Part shown: positions 44,882 through 56,583 of the stretch, one piece after another
How positions within the stretch are numbered: the first letter of the stretch is position 1
How the letters are laid out: each line of letters starts with the position of its first letter
Assembly (NCBI RefSeq): GCF_051020985.1
Contig: NC_135009.1
Location: 12,408,606-12,472,605, forward strand
Direction: 5' to 3'
Source: Nomia melanderi
Taxonomy: Eukaryota > Arthropoda > Insecta > Hymenoptera > Halictidae
DNA: 64,000 bases
Made by a program: the position numbers and the translations under genes
Notes under the pieces: model-generated
What the model was told of the DNA's origin: nothing
The model's input: only the letters and a program-made list of their open reading frames with translations
The model's database searches: none

Positions 44882-45490
44882 TTGTTTTTAGCTTTATTTC
44901 TAGTTTTAGATCTAGCTCTTGCAGTAGCTCAAGCTGTAGATCTAGCTCTATCTTTAGCTCTACTAGTTCTAGGTCTATTAGTTCTAGCTTTAGTTGTAGT
45001 TCTAGTTCTAACTCTATCCCTAGTAGTTCTAGCTCTAGTAGTTTTAGCTATAGTAGTTTTAGCTATAGTAGATCTAATTCTGGTAGTTCTAGATATAGTA
45101 GTTCTAGCTATAGTAATTCTAGCTCTAGTAATTCTAGCTCTAGTAATTCTAGCTCTAGTAGTTCTAGCTCTAGTAGTTCTAGCTATAGTAGTTGTAGCTC
45201 TGGTAATTCTAGCTTTAGTAGTTCTGGATCTAGTAGTTTTAGTTCTAGTAGTTCTAGCTCTAGTAGTTCTAGCTCTGGTAGTTCTAGCTCTGGTAGTTCT
45301 AGCTCTGGTATTTCTAGCTCTAGTAGTTCTAGCTCTAGTAGTTCTAGCTATAGTAGTTGTAGCTCTAGCACTAGCTTTAGCACTAGCTTCAGCTTTAGCT
45401 ATAGTAGTTGTAGCTCCAGCACTAGCTCCAGCACTAGCTCTAGCCTTAGCTCTAGTAGTTCTAGCTCTAGCTCTAGCTCCAGCTATAACG
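44882..45490. repeat. Composite 15-bp / 6-bp array (TTCTAGCTCTAGTAG)
   Basis: About 600 bp of repeated ttctagctctagtag, flanked on both sides by looser 6-base units (tagctt, tagctc). Because both periods are multiples of three, a + strand frame (LALVVLALVV...) and a - strand frame (RTTRARTTRA...) stay open throughout. I do not regard either as a gene. Confidence 0.9.
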
Positions 45491-47500
45491 ATCCATTGAA
45501 GACACAGCACACCTTAAAAACATTGGTTCCAAAGAACTACATTTCCAAAACACATGGAAACTATGCGAGGAATTTCAACAGTAAACCACCTACACAAAAA
45601 ATGCCTATCTTCCAAGATACCTCAGCACTTCTCGGTTGCTCCACAGGTAAAAATAATAATTACGACATTGTTCCTCGCATATTCAGCTACCTCAATCAGC
45701 AAGAACTGTACAGTATCGGTAAAATGTTTAAACCGCACTTTTCGTCGGGCCGATCGGGCGAATACCCCACTGTGCGACGGTAGGATCTTGTCGTCGAACG
45801 ACGATCCGTCATGCGGCCCGATCGGCCTCGTCCGGACCCTCTTTCCGGGCCAAAGGGACAAACGGGGACAACTCCGGTCCGCGTCTGGGATACCGTAAAG
45901 TTTCGTCTTTATTACCGGCTGATGCGGCGAGGGCGGACGAAAGAGCGAGAGAGGAGGGACGGCCGAGGTGGACAGTCGAGGCGAGGAGTGGGGGGATGAT
46001 TGATGCAGCCCGGTTATCGGGGACACGGACCGAAGAAGATAGCCGATCCACGGGTCTCATTACCGCGACACGAGATGCTCATATTATCGTTATTTTTATT
46101 AAACACCGCTCGTACGTTTTCGCTCGGGCCACGACGATAAAACCCCGGGCCCGGCGAGCGGAGGGAAACGGTTCGATGAAATATTAGCCGTGTTCGATCC
46201 CGCAGCATTTACCTACGGAGATGTCTCTCGGCCGTTGCGAAATCAACGGCGACGACGAGCGGAGGGACTCGAGATTTCGAGGGGAGCGACCGGATATTAC
46301 GGTTTCGGGAGATTTTCCTGGAACGGAGGCGACGGGAATGTTTCTTCCTCAGAGGTTCGCAATGGATGGTTAATTGATTTCTAAGACGATCTATTCGAAC
46401 AGTGCCTGGAAATCGAAAGTTGCATTAGGAAACAGTTCATTCGTCTATCATCATTGTATTCGTATTACCACTACTGTAAATCGTTTGTAGTAAGTTCAAT
46501 CAACGAATGAACCGCGATAAACGACTATACTTGAAATTCCGTTGCTTCGGAGTTTGGCAACCACTGTTTATCAGGCCACGTGGTCCCTCCCGATCGCCCA
46601 GGAACTCCTTTCGTGGGAGGCGCGCGGACACGTTCCGCGATCGACGTCGAAAGGATCGACACCGGCATACCTCGAAAGTTATTGTCGATCGAGCCCCGCG
46701 GAGGGGATCGATCCTCGTGGACGCGGATCCTTAATGGACATTTAAAGCTGCCCTCTCGAGCCGAAAAGCTGCTCGGGACGGACACGCTCGCTTGCCCCGT
46801 AATAATTGACTTGGCAATGCGTATAAACCGCAACACGCCGCGCGGACGGATAATTAAGTAACAGAATTAGGCTTCAGGTGGACGGACGGACGAACGGACG
46901 GAGCAGGAAAGAAGATAAAACCGTGAACGGTGCGGCATATGGTATGCTTTTATGCTCGCCTCTCGGCGGTGGCGATGGCGTTCCGTGCGCGTACGAAAAG
47001 GCTCGCTCGAAAAATGACGATTCATTCGGGATGCTTGACTTCTGTCATGACCACTACGCTCGCTGGCTCCCTCTTCACCTTCCGTTCTGCTTTGTCCCGG
47101 CTCCCTCTTTCCCTCTGTCTCCGTTCTCACCCCGCCGCGCGGGCCGCGTCTGTCTCTGTCAACGCTGCCGGCCGAGACCCGCAGTCGCCCTCGTGTGTTT
47201 TTTTCATTATTCGTTGCTCGCGTGGCCGTTCGGCCGCGAAAACACGGCACCACAGCCCGTAACCGCAACTTCCTCGATCCTGCCTTTCCATCGGTCTAAT
47301 GCCTCTCATTGGTGTTCCAACGATGCGTGATCGCATCGTGCAGCTAACGACGGCGCAAGTTAAAAGGATTCCCGATGACTCCCCGAACCGGTAATGATCG
47401 ATATCGGGGCCCCGGCGATCGGGATCGCGGATAATGCGGCCGGCACCGCTTTCGACATCGGGGGATTGCGCTGATTTTCGCCCGTCGAAATCGTTCGTTA
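45491..47500. other. No gene recognised; GC-rich, many shadow frames
   Basis: About 45780-47400 is very CpG-rich, and frames over 130 codons occur on both strands over the same bases (46867-47268 reverse, 46878-47330 forward). None shows a domain. A low-complexity ggacggacggacg run is at about 46880-46900. Confidence 0.4.
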
Positions 47501-47501
47501 C

Positions 47502-47945
47502 GTTTGTTTCTTCGTTCCGACGGCTTTCTGGGGCGCGCTCGTCGAATTCGAACATTTCTGTTCTCGGAGGTCATCGCGTATTCGTTGTCTGAATTCGAAT
47601 CCTCGATCCTTGTTCAATGTTTTTATAATACAGTATGTGTTCGTTAGGTTTGTTTCTTCATTCTGACAGTTTTCTGGGGCACGCTTATCGAATTTGAACA
47701 TTTCTGTTCGTGAACTGACCTCCGAGGAGGTCATCGCATATTCGTTGTTATCTTAATTCGAATCCTCGATCCTTGTTCAATGTTTTTATAATACAGTATG
47801 TGTTAGTTAGGTTTGTTTCTTCATTCTGACGGTTTTCTGGGACACTCGTCGAATTTGAAAATTTAATCTCGGTCATCGCATATTCGTTATCTTAATTCGA
47901 ATCCTCGATCCTCGTTCAATGTTTTTATGATACAGTATATGAATT
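47502..47945. repeat. Three tandem units of ~146-163 bp
   Basis: Units start with gtttgtttcttc at 47502, 47648 and 47811. They share ttctgacggttttctggg, cgtcgaatttgaa, ggtcatcgcatattcgtt, aattcgaatcctcgatcc and gttcaatgtttttataatac. Length differences come from the middle block around gacctccgagg. The flanking forward and reverse frames are repeat products. Confidence 0.8.
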
Positions 47946-48773
47946 CGTCACGTGAAATTTCATTTTATCATTCATTTAGTCTATTGTCTACTTATATCAA
48001 TAGCTCGCAGCTGTGATTATCGTTCTTCCTATAGTTTCCCCGAAGAGAGAAGAATACAAGAGAACTAACAAGATACAACCGTTCACGAAGTTTCGGTTCG
48101 AGGAGCATCGTCATCGCGATGACGAGGCGACGTTTACGAGCGCGTCGCAAATCGGAACCTTCGTCGAATCCTGAATACGACCGGCGGTGGCCGAAGGGCG
48201 GAGACACGTCCGCGAATCAACCGCGCCGATGAAATTTCGCAGATTCACTTTCGGGCCAGTTTTCCGATAATTCAATATAATAGAAACGCGGGAGCGCGCT
48301 CGCGGCGCGCATGGTAATTGGTGTTAACGAACACGCTCTGTCATTCACGACAGCGAAAATGACTGCGGCCGAGCGGAGTGTTTCCGGCTCACCGGCGAAC
48401 TTCCGCGGCAGAACAATGGGAGCGCTTAACGCACCGGCGAAAGTCGTTAGTCAGTGTTATATTCCGCGTCGGTATGCGCGCCATGCTGGCCGAATGCGTT
48501 AATCTAATTTTCTGGGCATCGATTAACGCTGCCCGGTGAGCACGGCCCGATCCTCGCCGCCCCGGATAAACGATCGCGGATAAATAAAAAGCGGCCGCGT
48601 TTAATAAATCGATGGGAATCTCGTTGAATATACGCAGGCCGACTCGGGGACGCCGGCGTAACCAGAAAAGTAATGATTTTATGCAAACAACTAATTGGGA
48701 AATATGGAATAATATTTTTCCCGTGCGACGCGTCGCCATTTTCGGGTAATACCGTTCCGAGGCTCGCCTTTTT
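47946..48773. other. No gene recognised
   Basis: GC-rich unique DNA with compositional frames on both strands; no repeats or RNA gene seen. Confidence 0.4.
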
Positions 48774-49333
48774 TTAACACTGTAACTACCGAGCAAACTA
48801 TTTTATACTTTAAAGAAATTCTAAGAGTGTTCTCTGAAGTTTCACGGTTATATTACTTTCCTTAATAAATTAGGTCTATAGATAAATGATAACGATTTAA
48901 TAAAAATGATTGTAATTCGAAATTAGGTGGAAAAATCCTTATTCAAAGGTTCGTCCTTTTTAACACTAACTACCGAGCAAACTATTTTATACTTTATATA
49001 AATTTTCAGATTGAGTTCTCTGAAGTGTCACGGTTATATTACTTTCTTTAATAAATTAGGTCTATAGATAAATGATAACGATTTAATAAAAATGATTGTA
49101 ATTACAAAATTAAGTTGAAAAATCCTTATTCAAAGTCTCTTGTATCTTTAATATTTCCATAGCTTATGAAGATTGAATAAGGATTCCATTGAATTTTTAA
49201 TTGCAATCGCTTTTATTGAATCGTTATCACATTTATCTATAGAACTAATTTATTAAGGGAAGTAATATAAACTTCAGAGAACTCTCAGAATTTATATAAA
49301 GTATAAAATAGTTTGCTGGGTAGTTAGTGTTAA
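48774..49333. mobile_element. Three-armed fold-back TTAA element
   Basis: Two direct copies (48774-48957 and 48960-49140) are followed by an inverted copy (about 49165-49333) of the same 170-180 bp sequence. All share gagcaaactattttatactt, ttctctgaag, taaattaggtctatagataa and atttaataaaaatgattg. The outer ends TTAACACTGTAACTACCGAG and gctgggtagttagtgttaa are inverted repeats on TTAA (48774-48777, 49330-49333). A TTAA also marks the internal junction at 48960-48963. Ends resemble family C. Confidence 0.75.
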
Positions 49334-50134
49334 AAAGACGAACAAGAGACATAAGACACATTTAACATATCTTTTTAATAATTCTAAACAAAGAAATCTA
49401 AAATAATTCTCCAAATTTTACGCTATTTAGTATTCATAGTATTTGCATCAATGAAGAAACACCCTGTCATTGTACAATATTCCTCGTTCCTTTCGTCAAC
49501 GTATCATCCACCAACTTTCAACCGATAAAACCAAGCCGAATCCTCGCGCTACGCTGTTAAGACAGTGAATGATTCAAAGTGGGGGGTTATAGAGGATCGC
49601 TCGGAGCGAGTTAATCAAAATTTCCTGGGAATCGGACTGTACACGGTAACGAGAAAAGTTCGGGACGCCGGTGTCGAATTGGACGCCCATCTGCGTCGTT
49701 GTTCGCCCGCTTTCCCAAATTATCCTCGCGGCGAGGAATTTATAAGGTGGGAAGCACCAGCCAGCCGTTCACCGGCTTCGTTTGCACGCGTTGCCCGGCT
49801 CGGCGGGGGTGCCCGGATTCCTTTTGCCTCCTCCATTCCTTAACGCGCCGGCTCGAAAGCGGATCGTGAACAAATTGGCGCTACCGAAAACCGTTCAACG
49901 ATGTGGCGGGTCTCTACACGTACGCGGTCGCCTCGATCATCGGCGGTCGAACGAAACTATTGAAATCTTCAATCAATCGCTCCAGAATTCATTAAAATTC
50001 TTCGATTCACTGTTACCGAAAGAGTTAAAATTGTGACGAATAGATTCCCTGGGAGTATTGGAACAGGTGAAATTGAAACTTTCAGCCGTTCGATGACAGA
50101 ATTTTTCTTCTTTATTTGTTCTGCCTTCGACGCG
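49334..50134. other. No gene recognised
   Basis: AT-rich then GC-rich unique DNA; frames at 49565-49843 and 49782-50036 lack domains. Confidence 0.4.
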
Positions 50135-50319
50135 TTAAATCTTTGCACTCGAGAGGTGACTCTCGGGCACCACCTGATTTGATGAAGTAAAACTATAAAA
50201 TTTGATATTTAATATTTACTTGTGATTTCTCTTTGAGTTAATTTCAAAAGATATCATCTTCGTCTAGTTAGAAAATGTTAAGTATTTCTGACGAAATACT
50301 TCCGAGTGCAAAAGGTTAA
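50135..50319. mobile_element. Family A TTAA element
   Basis: TTAAATCTTTGCACTCGAGA at the left and cttccgagtgcaaaaggttaa at the right. TTAA flanks are intact (50135-50138, 50316-50319) although the adjacent CCC/GGG triplets carry changes. The interior is nearly colinear with 34750-34901. Confidence 0.7.
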
Positions 50320-50356
50320 ATAATGAGAATTGACATTCTTATTTGACACATCTCTA

Positions 50357-50584
50357 TTAACCCTTTGAACTCTGTAGGCTCCAATATTGCACCAGGAATA
50401 ATATTAGATATTTTAATGAATTTTAAAGAAACCAATTATTCGATTTTTGACACATCCAAATTTTGTACTAGCAAGGAAAACAAAAGATCGAAGAAATGTT
50501 ATAGCATTTATAATCTTCGCTAGGAATACTATAAAAATTAGTTGCAGTTGCTGATACATTACAAAACAACTTGGAGTGGATTAA
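50357..50584. mobile_element. Family B TTAA element
   Basis: TTAACCCTTTGAACTCTGTA at 50357. The interior gcagttgctgatacattaca is shared with other family B copies. The right terminus is decayed (tggagtggattaa). It provides an unoccupied example of the TTAA (50413-50416) used by element J at 35828. It lies 38 bp after a family A element. Confidence 0.65.
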
Positions 50585-50631
50585 TAAAATCATATCCGGT
50601 GAAAAGGTATCATGATTCTTTAGAATTTTCG

Positions 50632-50680
50632 TTAACCCCTATAATATCGAGTCAGACTCGCGATGATTTTCAACGGAATT
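50632..50680. repeat. Left-end fragment of repeat R
   Basis: TTAACCCCTATAATATCGAG then tcagactcgcgatga matches the start of repeat R at 33371 (gagtgagactcgcgatga). The TTAA at its edge suggests repeat R is itself a TTAA element. Confidence 0.4.
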
Positions 50681-50895
50681 CGATCAATCCAACCGATATT
50701 TATTTATTTTCAATAGAAATGAAATGTTACTTGTCTATTACCAACCTTCAATTTATGGAGTAAACGTAGACACAGAATAAGCATGAAACCCTCTTCCTTT
50801 TCTACTAAATTATTAATTAGTTTTATCAAGCACAGTCGTGAAAGAAATCATAGAACAAGAAGTTAATGAAAACTCTGCTACAATCTACACTCAGA

Positions 50896-50950
50896 TTTTA
50901 ACACTAGAACTACCAAGCAGTCAAATTGACTTTCTTAATCGCGCGTAAAA
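50896..50950. mobile_element. Left-end relic of family C
   Basis: ttaacactagaactaccaag then cagtcaaattgacttt at about 50899-50935 is a clear family C left end with its inner palindrome tcaaattga. No right end follows. Confidence 0.5.
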
Positions 50951-52514
50951 CGTAGAACACCGTTCTACATGTAATTTCCATCAGAAAAGACATGATTCGG
51001 AAGGTAAATGTTGGACGAATAACTGTTATTTACGAGCATTAACTGTTTCATTCGATTCTGCTCGCGCTCTCGGGCCACAGTGTGGTCTAGCGACGATGAA
51101 AGGAGCCACGGGCGGTGCCCGGGGGAAGGAGAAGAAAAAAAATGAGACAATGTCCCCGAAAATTGGACGAAATTAGTGAAAATCCTCGTGGTTATATAGA
51201 AGCTGGCCCCCGGGTCGGGATCCAATTACACGTGGCTCCATTCACGTGGATCCTTCGGGCTGCCCTGTGGGCAAGTCGTCTCCCGAAATCTCTTTTTAAT
51301 GGCCGAGCGGTCCGCGATCGACCCGCTCTCCCCGATCCCGTGATCCCTTCGCCACGGACGCGCTACGTCATATCCGGTCATCGGAGAATTCAAATGATTT
51401 CGCACGAATATCCGCGTCGATTCGCGTTCCTCCATAATTATCCATAGACTGGAGCCCGTATTATTCGATTTAATTGACTGTTACTCCAGATAAACGGAGA
51501 TCCAAGGAGAAACTCGGCGAGGCGCGCCTGTAAAAATTCAATCGTACCTCGAGACGCGATCTGGGAGTCCGAGTGTACCTCATTAATTCAAATCGAAAGT
51601 GCAGAAAATCCTTGGATGCAGGAAGAGAAACCGAAAGGATGCGCGCGAATAATCGTCCGGAAAGAATTGAATTCGCGGGTAGCTAATACTCCGAGCGACC
51701 GAGACGCGGAAGACAGTGATCCAGATTGATCGTGGTCCCGGTGCAGTTCAGAGATTTACCAAAGACCGAAGTGAAAGCCGCGGAAATCCCGTTTCGCGTG
51801 TAACTCGTTCGATTCGCATAGAAAGCGATCGAACGCGCGAAATAGAGGAACATCGGGCCGATCGGTCGCGTTTCTAATGGGAAAACCTCCCGGTGGCGAA
51901 ACGGCGCGTTTAAAAATCGATTTGCGGCCCGGCGAGCCTGTGATTTCAGTCGATAAATTAACGGACCGCTGTCAGAGCGGAGCCGGTGATTACCGCGGAG
52001 CATTCGGTGCGCGCCGCACTTTACCAATTTCCTCGATTACCGGCATGAAAAGCCCTTTAAGTGGCCGCCCGTCGGCCTAACCGGAAGATCCTCGCCTCGC
52101 CTACGAACCCCCGTCGAATCGGCCGCGTTGTCGTCCTCGATTTTTCTCGTTCTTCCGTTAGGCATCCCGAAAACAGTAATTTAGCTGACGAAACGTTTTC
52201 CGGAGCAGCCTGCGGAGAATCTTTGGACAGGTGTAACGTTTTTCGACCTGTATAGGCAGCTCATGGGACCTCTGCAACACGTCCTTGAAATGAAGAACAT
52301 TCTTGGGAATCTGGGAATAATTTATTTATTTAGTATACCTTCAACCCTTTGGTACACAAAAAACAAGCTACAAAGAGACAGATTATACAGGAAAGTCGTA
52401 GGCCAGAAATCGCATGGTATTTCTAAAAGTAAGGGAGGAAGAAAAATTGAGAGAACAGTAAAATCTATTGACATTAATAAAAATTCTATTTACTTAACGT
52501 TTCCAATTAATGTT
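50951..52514. other. No gene recognised; GC-rich
   Basis: Compositional frames on both strands between 51100 and 52260; none with domain or splice support. Confidence 0.4.
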
Positions 52515-52742
52515 TAACCCTTAGCACTCCACATAGTTTTGTGATATGTCAGCAATTTTGATAGTAGTCCTACTGAAAATTAACAATGTTACAACATTTC
52601 TTAGACTTTTAATTCCCTTCTCAGTACAAACTTCGTATATTTGGAAGATCTAATAATCTTAAGGTAGTTTTCTTAAAATACATTGAAATATTTAATATTA
52701 GAACTGGTGCAATATTGGAGCCTACAAAGTTCAAAGGGTTAA
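52515..52742. mobile_element. Family B TTAA element, reverse orientation
   Basis: TTAACCCTTAGCACTCCACA at 52515 and ggagcctacaaagttcaaagggttaa ending 52742; the right end is the complement of the family B left end. Both TTAA flanks are intact. About 228 bp. Confidence 0.75.
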
Positions 52743-53942
52743 CCCTTAGCTGTACTCTTCGAAGTACAAGACTTGCAACATACGAAGCTAAATTATACAC
52801 GAACGCTTAGACAATAGAAAAATAGGAAACTATACTAATTAATCATTTGTTTGCAACGTGGTATTCCAAACATGGAAATTTCCTCCCGCCAAAATGTCTC
52901 GTCCACAAAGGGCTCATTCCAAATAGTTCCGATAAACGTACTTCCCGCTCACAACTGATTGAAAACACCATAGCCCCCCCGAACCGTCGAAAGCCGATTC
53001 CGTTTTTACCAGTCCGTTGTCACGGACGCAACACGAGCGAACGCGACACGGCATTCGTCAGGAAGCCAACAACCGTGTTACGCAGGGGTTACTTTCGAAT
53101 CCGCGCGAGCACAACCTCCACATTGTCTCTGCGAGTGGAAACAAGTTTCACCTGGATACGCGATTCCGCACGCCACCCATTTAGCGTTATTACGCGACAC
53201 GTCATATTTCAGAACAATCCGCGGCCGATTCTTATCGGTCTAACTCCGTGCTCCGCCGTCGCGTTCCCTCGGAACGAATAAAAATTGAATCGGAAAGAGA
53301 AAATCCGCGGGGGAACGACACGCCGGACAATTTCGAACGAGAACGCCAGCTGGAAGGAGAGAGAGAGAAAAAACGCGGAGGGAAAGAGGGAAGGAAGAAA
53401 GAAAGCGGCGCGGTAAATCCGTGAAAATCGAATTAACCGTACGCAATTACGAATAACAAATCCGTGGAGGGCGTTAATGAGCGTCACCGGAAACGCGCGC
53501 GTACACGGGATCCGGCGAGGGGAAGGGACACAGGGAGAGGGGCAGCGGGAAAGGGGCGGTCTCTCCTACTGTCAGCGGTACGCAGCTTCCGGTTCGCTTG
53601 GGGGCAGACCGCGAAGGGGACAGAATGCGCACCGGTGGTGCACGGCCGCGATAAAATCGTCTAATTGTTTCGCTAAGCGTATGTGAATATGTCCAACACG
53701 CGCGCACGCTCCCGACACGCACAGAAAGGCAACGTCGTTTCGTGCGGCACGTACCGCGGCAACGTATTTTTCTCGCCCGTTCTTTTCCATTTTTTCTACG
53801 GCCAGCGCGCCGTCCTCTCCTCCCCGTCCCGCCGCCGCCGTCCACGTTTCTCGCATTCGACGCAACAAAAGAATCGCAGCCACGCGGTGTCACGCGGTGA
53901 GCAATCGCTCGGCAGGGCGAAATAGGTGTAGTATTGGATGTC
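52743..53942. other. No gene recognised; GC-rich
   Basis: Frames of 140-144 codons at 52847-53281 (+) and 53474-53893 (-) overlap others on the opposite strand and have no recognisable domain. A purine tract (gagagagagaaaaaacg) lies at about 53358. Confidence 0.4.
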
Positions 53943-54176
53943 TTGACGCGTTCGATGCCGTGGGGCCAACGGTGACCCCGAAATAAATCGGATTACTATG
54001 GTTTGTTCGATTATACGTTGATTATTTGAAAACGTTTTTGTATTTTAAATCATACTATGTAACGTGACATTCGGATGAACTTGTAATAATAATGCAATTC
54101 AATGATGTGATTTTATATTATATATTTTCTGTTTTGGGTATTTTGTTGTATGATCGCGAGGTGTTCAATGTGTTAA
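53943..54176. mobile_element. TTAA element, first of an adjoining pair
   Basis: The left end ttgacgcgttcgatgccgtg and the right end cgaggtgttcaatgtgttaa are imperfect inverted repeats. The TTAA at 54173-54176 is shared with the next element. About 234 bp. Confidence 0.45.
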
Positions 54177-54368
54177 CGCGTTTTCTTCAATCCAGTAAAT
54201 CTAAACGAAGTATTAGAAAAATGAAACTGAAACGAGTCATTGAGTTCATAAATGTAACGTCGTAGTTTATAATTTATGATAATGATATCTATAGGATTCA
54301 TTTCAGTTTCATTGTGTAAAATATAAGATTTCGGTCGTCGCAAATATGAGTGGCAGCGAACGTGTTAA
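54173..54368. mobile_element. TTAA element, second of the pair
   Basis: TTAACGCGTTTTCTTC at the left and gtggcagcgaacgtgttaa at the right, with TTAA at 54365-54368. The terminal repeats are weak. Sequence near the right end (cgtcgcaaatatgagtggca) resembles 31998-32035 (cgtcacaaatatgtaatgct). Confidence 0.4.
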
Positions 54369-56175
54369 TCGCTTTCTATGGTGAAATGGAAAATATTTGA
54401 TTGTAGAGTGAATTTTAGTTTTTATGTTCGATTAAGGTGTGGTAATAAGGGATATAAAGTTGTAAGGTAACGGAGAACTAATATGTAAGGGCTTCTAATG
54501 TGGAGAACGATATTTTGAAAGATAAGGTTGATGTGGCAGTTACCACATCATGGGAAACGGTTTATTGGTAATAGAAAATAGTTTCTAATATAGAACACAT
54601 ACTTGGGTGTGTTCGTTGTTAGTGTTATATATAGTTCTGTTATATTTCCACTTTCCACTTTACAAACTTTTGCATTGTTATCGATCAGAACGTTCACGAA
54701 ACTCTTCGCGTTTCTACTCGGGTCCCACTAAAAAAATGCGTATCACTCATTTAAACAAGCCTCTGAAATCAGGTGTTCCACGGTGCCGTTACCCTAATAG
54801 CCTAACGAATCAGTGAAAACGTAATAATACATCGACATCGATTTATTATTCCTTATTCACCCGATCGCTCATCGACAAACAGCCTCGCAATCTTCGAAAT
54901 ACCCTCAATTACCCTCGGCGGTCTCGTTAATTCCATTCGCCCAGGTGTTCGACGCAAAAACTGAAAAACCCCGGTGCACGCCGGAGACACGTTCGAATTT
55001 GGAACGAACCTGATCGGACGAAAACGAATTTAATTTCCACATCTAATAAATTTCCCGGGACGCGCGAGCGAGCGGGGCGCGAGAAATCGCCGGCTTCCGC
55101 GGCGGTTCCCGCTGCCGCCGCGTTCCGCGGCGGAATTAGCTCGCTCCGTGGACCGTAATGTGTATCGCAATTAACCGGGCAACTATGTAACGCGCCGCTC
55201 GCAGATAAGCCGACCTTTCTGCACGGCAACGCGTTTCGCCGAGGGGAATTTACAAAACGCGTGCGTGGCCCCGGCGTCGCGTCGCTCCACTTCCCTCTTC
55301 CCCCGCCGTTAATGAAGATAATTGCGATTTTTATATCAGATCACGCGGCCAGATACGTCGAACCCGGGGGCCCCCGGTAAGTTTCTGGCAGCGGCGGTAT
55401 GCGAATTCCCGATTGAAACGTTTCCCGGGGCTGTTCGGCTACGATCAACGCGGCCTGATAAGCGGGACGGTTTCTGTTGTTGCAAACCGCCGGCGGATAG
55501 ATACAAACCGGAGATCGCCGGGTTAATTACGGTAAATCGGACGTTATTAATCAAGCCGGAGCAGTCGCCGCTGCTCTCCTGAACAGGAAAATAATCAGGA
55601 TTTATAACGAGCGCCGCGCAACAAAGTGTGAAGTTCGGTAAGAATCGGCGTGCACCGAGAGTTACATATGTAACGCCGGCAACGCTTGGAAAAATCGGGT
55701 TCCAGGTCGGTCTCGGAGGGTTTCTCCGGTTTCGACGGACAGGTTCCTGCGTGTCGCTCTCGTGGAAAACGAGTCGGAGCTCCTCCGATGGACGGATCAG
55801 ATAGGCCGCGGAGGAAAGGCAGAGGAAGGGCTACGAACATAATTAGAAGTTGTACCACCTTCGTGGCCGAGATAAGCCGGGGTCATTATTTCCGTGTTTA
55901 GATAGGCGATGCTGGATGGATGTTGCCCGTGGGATCGTCGCTCCACGGGACGCGAGGTAAATAGTTTTGTTGTCTAGCTGAAGGGAGAGTCCTTTGAACG
56001 CCGATTTCCCGGGCAAATTGCGGCCGGTCTTTTCGTAACACGCTCTTGACGCAACGTACAACGAATCGAGAGCTTTGAAATCCGTAACTACTGATGAATA
56101 ATTTGATTAATTTAATGGTGTAATGAATATAGTACTAATCCAGTACTGAAGACCTAGTATTTAATAGTATAAAGG
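54369..56175. other. No gene recognised
   Basis: AT-rich to 54900, then CpG-rich. Compositional frames only; no RNA gene, repeat or transposon end noted. Confidence 0.4.
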
Positions 56176-56391
56176 TTAACATGCTGACTGCCACGAGAAA
56201 CTTCAGTATGTATGTATTCCTTTGTAGCAAAGATAAAAGGAACGATTACTTCTTTTTGGTATTGTGATCATTAGGTTATATTATCTATTTGTTTATTGGA
56301 CATTGTCATTCGTCGTTCGTCTGACAAATTACAATTGCTTCCAAGTAATTCGGAAGCTCCGGTCATCGGTGACCGTGGCAGCTACAACCTC
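56176..56391. mobile_element. Family E-like element
   Basis: TTAACATGCTGACTGCCACG at 56176 and ggtcatcggtgaccgtggca near 56391 show the GCCACG / tggc and cggtgac blocks of family E (9488, 38453). The right TTAA is not preserved, so the end is approximate. Confidence 0.4.
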
Positions 56392-56539
56392 TTCTATTAT
56401 CTTCAATTGAACTCGTTCAACTGATTTGGTTAAAAACTTTCCAATTACGAAACCAAGAAATATTTGACGAATTGCTAATACCCCACTGCAAGACTTACTG
56501 GAAAACAAAATAAAAGACAAACAAAATGAAAGGCAATTC

Positions 56540-56583
56540 CTAAGCGAACAGTGGGAAATCTCATTCGGTTGGCCAAGTGTTGA
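56540..56583. mobile_element. Right-end relic, partner of the end at 20618
   Basis: taagcgaacagtgggaaatc then cggttggccaagtgttga is the reverse complement of the left end at 20618-20660. The flank is TTGA at 56580-56583. The left end of this copy was not found. Confidence 0.45.

Noticed and set aside
44882..45499. 205-codon Leu/Val/Ala frame that looks like membrane helices
   Set aside because: Produced entirely by the 15-bp and 6-bp repeats; the opposite strand is equally open. No non-repetitive coding sequence is attached.
52847..53281. 144-codon forward frame
   Set aside because: No recognisable domain or internal repeat; overlapping frames in other phases and strand suggest composition only.
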